64,000 bases of DNA from positions 28,391,501 through 28,455,500 of the forward strand of contig NC_079880.1 in NCBI RefSeq assembly GCF_029227915.1. The letters run 5' to 3'. The notes under the pieces are model-generated. The model did not search any database. It was given only the letters and a program-made list of their open reading frames with translations, and had not been told where the DNA came from. Below, piece after piece: positions 61,004 to 64,000 of the stretch (the first letter of the stretch is position 1; the number at the start of each line of letters is the position of its first letter). The translations under genes were made by a program, and so were the position numbers. The stretch comes from Hydractinia symbiolongicarpus (taxonomy: Eukaryota; Cnidaria; Hydrozoa; Anthoathecata; Hydractiniidae).

Positions 61004-62220
61004 GTATACTTTTGACTATACGGGCCGAGTCCGGGACTTACGGGAAATCGCGGGTTTTCTTTTGCCGGCGATTAAACTTCTTTTAATCAGGGTCTCATCA
61101 AAAATGAAAACATTTTTGAAAACTACAAGACTCATGGGCTTTAGTGGTGAAATAATAATTTAAAAAATCGTTCGGGAAATGAGTTTACTCCCTGGGTACT
61201 TTCTTTGTATACTTTTGACTATACGGACCGAGTCCGGGATTTACGGGAAATCGCGGGTTTTCGTTTGCCGGCGATTAAACCATTTTCACTAAGCGTCTTA
61301 TCAAAAATAAAAACATTTCTAAAAACTACAAGTCTCATGCGTTTTAGTGGTGAAAAAATAACTTAAAAAATCGTTCGGGAAATGAGTTTACTCCCTGGGT
61401 ACTTTCTTTGTATAATTTTAACTATACGAGCCGAGTCCGGCATTTACGGGAAGTCGCGGGTTTTCGTTTGCCGGCGATTAAACCACTTTCACTAAGCGTC
61501 TCATCAAAAATGAAAACATTTCTAAAAACTGCAAGTCTCATGCGTTTTAGTGGTGAAAAAATAATTTAAAAAATCGTTCAGGAAATCAGTTTACTCCCTG
61601 AGTACTTTCTTTGTATAATTTTGACTATACGGGCCGAGTCCGGGATTTACGGGAAGTCGCGGGTTTTCGTTTGCCGGCGATTAAACTTCTTTTATTCAGC
61701 GTCTCATCAAAAATGAAAACATTTTTAAAAACTACAAGTCTCATGGGCTTTAGTGGTGAAATAATAATTTAAAAAATCGTTTTGGAAATGAGTTTACTCA
61801 CAGGGTATTTTCTTTGTATACATTCGACTATACGGGCCAAGCCCGGGATTTACAGGAAATCGCGGTTTTCGTTTGCCGGCTAGTAGACCACATTCATTAA
61901 GCGTCTCATCAAAAATGAAAACATTTCAGAAAGCTACAAGTCTCATGGGCTTTAGTGGTGAAATAATAATTTAAAAAATCGTTCGTGAAATGAGTTTACT
62001 CCCTGTGTACTTTCTTTGTATACTTTTGACTATACGGGCCGAGTCCGGGATTTACGGGAAATCGCAGGTTTTCGTTTGCCGGCGATTAAACTTCTTTTAT
62101 TCAGCGTCTCATTAAAAATGAAAATATTTTTGTAAACTACAAGTCTCATGCGTTTTAGTGGTGAAAAAATAATTTAAAAAATCGTTCGGGAAATGAGTTT
62201 ACTCCCTGGGTTCTTTCTTT
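60882..62220 (+). repeat. 10-unit right HOR, copy 3, partial
   Basis: R0 to R6 match the two preceding units, with AAAAACTAC instead of AAGAACTAC in R2. After R6 an S3-class monomer (GGGTTCTTTC, AATGGAGGG) follows at 62221 in place of S2, so the regular unit breaks here. Confidence 0.9.
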
Positions 62221-63438
62221 GTATACATTTGACTATACGGGCCGAGTCCGGGGTTTACGGGAAATGGAGGGTTTTCGTTTGCCGGCGATTAAACTTCTTT
62301 TATTCAACGTCTCATCAAAAATGAAAACATTTTTGAAAACAACAAGTCACATGCGTTTTAGTGGTGAAAAGATAATTTAAAAAATCGTTTTGGAAATGAG
62401 TTTACTCACAGGGTATTTTCTTTGTATACGTTCGACTATACGGGCCAAGCCCGGGATTTACAGGAAATCGCGGGTTTTCGTTTGCCGGCTATTAAACCCC
62501 ATTCATTACGCGTCTCATCAAAAATGAAAACATTTCTGAAAACTACAAGTCTCATGGGCTTTAGTGGTGAAATAATAATTTAAAAAATCGTTTGTGAAAT
62601 GAGTTTACTCCCTGTGTACTTTCTTTGTATACTTTTGACTATACGGGCCGAGTCCGGGATTTACGGGAAATCGCAGGTTTTCGTTTGCCGGCGATTAAAC
62701 TTCTTTTATTCAGCGTCTCAATAAAAATGAAAATATTTTTGTAAACTACAAGTCTCATGCGTTTTAGTGGTGAAAAAATAATTTAAAAAATCGTTCGGGA
62801 AATGAGTTTACTCCCTGGGTACTTTCTTTGTATACTTTTGACTATACGGACCGAGTCCGGGATTTACGGGAAATCGCGGGTTTTCGTTTGCCGGCGATTA
62901 AACCATTTTCACTAAGCGTCTTATCAAAAATAAAAACATTTCTAAAAACTACAAGTCTCATGCGCTTTAGTGGTGAAAAAATAACTTAAAAAATCGTTCG
63001 GGAAATGAGTTTACTCCCTGGGTACTTTCTTTGTATAATTTTGACTATACGGGCGGAGTCCGGCATTTACGGGAAGTCGCGGGTTTTCGTTTGCCGGCGA
63101 TTAAACCACTTTCACTAAGCGTCTCATCAAAAATGAAAACATTTCTAAAAACTACAAGTCTCATGCGTTTTAGTGGTGAAAAAATAATTTAAAAAATCGT
63201 TCGGGAAATGAGTTTACTCCCTGAGTACTTTCTTTGTGTAATTTTGACAATACGGGCCGAGTCCGGGATTTACGGAAAGTCGTGGGTTTTCGTTTGCCGG
63301 CGATTAAACTTCTTTTATTCAGCGTCTCATTAAAAATGAAAATATTTTTGTAAACTACAAGTCTCATGCGTTTTAGTGGTGAAAAAATAATTTAAAAAAT
63401 CGTTCGGGAAATGAGTTTACTCCCTGGGTACTTTCTTT

Positions 63439-63560
63439 GTATACTTTTGACTATACGGGCCGAGTTTTTCTGAAAACTACAAGTCTCATGCGTTTTAGTG
63501 GTGAAAAAATAATTTAAAAAATCGTTCGGGAAATGAGTTTACTCCCTGGGTACCTTGTTT
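63439..63560 (+). repeat. Truncated 122-bp monomer R0 (63439)
   Basis: This carries the shared 81-bp internal deletion. It is 2557 bp after the previous R0 (12 full monomers plus the truncated one, minus 1 bp), so it lies in a rearranged, longer unit. Confidence 0.92.
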
Positions 63561-64000
63561 GTATACTTTTGACTATACGGGCCGAGTCCGGGACTTACGG
63601 GAAATCGCGGGTTTTCTTTTGCCGGCGATTAAACTTCTTTTAATCAGGGTCTCATCAAAAATGAAAACATTTTTGAAAACTACAAGACTCATGGGCTTTA
63701 GTAGTGAAATAATAATTAAAAAATCGTTCGGGAAATGAGTTTACTCCCTGGGTACTTTCTTTGTATACTTTTGACTATACGGACCGAGTCCGGGATTTAC
63801 GGGAAATCGCGGGTTTTCGTTTGCCGGCGATTAAACCATTTTCACTAAGCGTCTTATCAAAAATAAAAACATTTCTAAAAACTACAAGTCTCATGCGATT
63901 TAGTGGTGAAAAAATAACTTAAAAAATCGTTCGGGAAATGAGTTTACTCCCTGGGTACTTTCTTTGTATAATTTTGACTATACGGGCCGAGTCCGGCATT

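Larger units (their letters stand above)
1..64000. repeat. 203-bp tandem satellite array filling the window
   Basis: The sequence is a continuous head-to-tail series of a 203-bp unit in a single orientation. Successive GTATA landmarks fall at 1, 204, 407 and so on, and every departure from the 203-bp ladder could be traced to a listed small indel or to one of seven truncated units. The count is about 311 full units plus 7 truncated ones. In monomer coordinates, positions 1-67 hold the G-rich part (GGG runs at 19-21, 30-32, 39-41 and 49-51, then TTTGCCGGCG). Positions 68-203 are A/T-rich, with closely spaced A and T tracts near 97-120 and an A/T-rich stretch near 147-164. No unique sequence, inversion or mobile element interrupts it. 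Both window edges lie inside the array, so its true length is unknown. Such arrays are typical of eukaryotic centromeric or other heterochromatic satellite; the species is not identifiable. Confidence 0.99.
55039..64000. repeat. Right domain: 10-unit HOR with truncated monomer
   Basis: The unit order is R0 R1 R2 R3 R4 R5 R6 S2 S4 R7, where R0 is the 122-bp truncated monomer and S2 and S4 resemble middle-domain types. The domain begins with S2 S4 R7 (55039-55647), already in register with this order. The unit is 1948 bp (9 x 203 + 122 - 1). After a full-order stretch to about 62220 the order changes to S3 S4 R6/R7 R2 R3 R7-like R0 R1 R2 and runs out of the window inside R3. Confidence 0.9.

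Noticed and set aside
1-64000. CRISPR array, because of regular direct repeats.
   Set aside because: The repeat is the entire 203-bp unit with no unique spacers, and no cas-like gene is present.
1-64000. Transposon or retroelement tandem copies.
   Set aside because: There are no terminal inverted or long terminal repeats, no target-site duplications and no transposase, integrase or reverse transcriptase frame. The unit is far too short and continuous.
1-64000. rRNA, tRNA or 5S-type tandem RNA genes (5S repeats can be a few hundred bp).
   Set aside because: No 5S-like internal control region, tRNA A/B boxes in proper arrangement, or clover-leaf potential was recognised in the consensus monomer.
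1-64000. Repeated GTATAC/CTATAC inverted motif as a promoter or operator.
   Set aside because: GTATA and TATAC form only a short 5-bp inverted repeat present in most monomers. With no downstream gene there is nothing to support a regulatory role.

Overview
The whole 64 kb window is satellite DNA. It is one uninterrupted head-to-tail array of a 203-bp monomer, all in one orientation, and it runs off both ends of the window. I counted about 311 full-length monomers, 7 internally deleted ones (six of 122 bp, one of 117 bp) and a 35-bp partial at the right end. I phase every monomer at its GTATA (sometimes CTATA) motif, which is an arbitrary choice. I see no protein-coding gene, RNA gene, transposon, CRISPR array or unique sequence. 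A consensus monomer counted by hand is about 38% GC (35 C, 42 G). It has a G-rich first third and an A/T-rich remainder with phased A/T tracts. It carries 12 CpG dinucleotides where base composition predicts about 7.

A long, homogeneous array with nested higher-order repeats (HORs) points to a eukaryotic chromosome, most likely centromeric, pericentromeric or another constitutive heterochromatin block. The lack of CpG depletion argues against a heavily CpG-methylated germline such as most vertebrates and many plants. An insect or other invertebrate would fit, but the species cannot be told from this sequence.

There are four domains. (1) 1-11158 is a left domain of GGCGGG- and GAAGTCG-class monomers, with a 7-monomer HOR that includes two apparently identical 1417-bp tandem copies. 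(2) 11159-20820 is a mosaic transition domain where the GATTG-class monomer first appears, with a 1015-bp tandem duplication and a small island (14609-15339) of right-domain monomers. (3) 20821-55038 is the middle domain, built on a 7-monomer, 1421-bp HOR (types S1 to S7). It is heavily rearranged into blocks of 3 to 13 monomers, nearly all starting with S1. It contains hybrid monomers and a 2030-bp tandem duplication. (4) 55039-64000 is the right domain, a 10-unit, 1948-bp HOR that includes the 122-bp deleted monomer.

Nothing here encodes a pathway. The biology is array evolution by unequal exchange and gene conversion, plus sequence motifs repeated hundreds of times: a near-canonical G-quadruplex motif, an imperfect hairpin that becomes perfect in one monomer class, and a weak CENP-B-box resemblance. 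The many open frames of about 65 codons on the minus strand are by-products of one monomer class and I do not call them genes.
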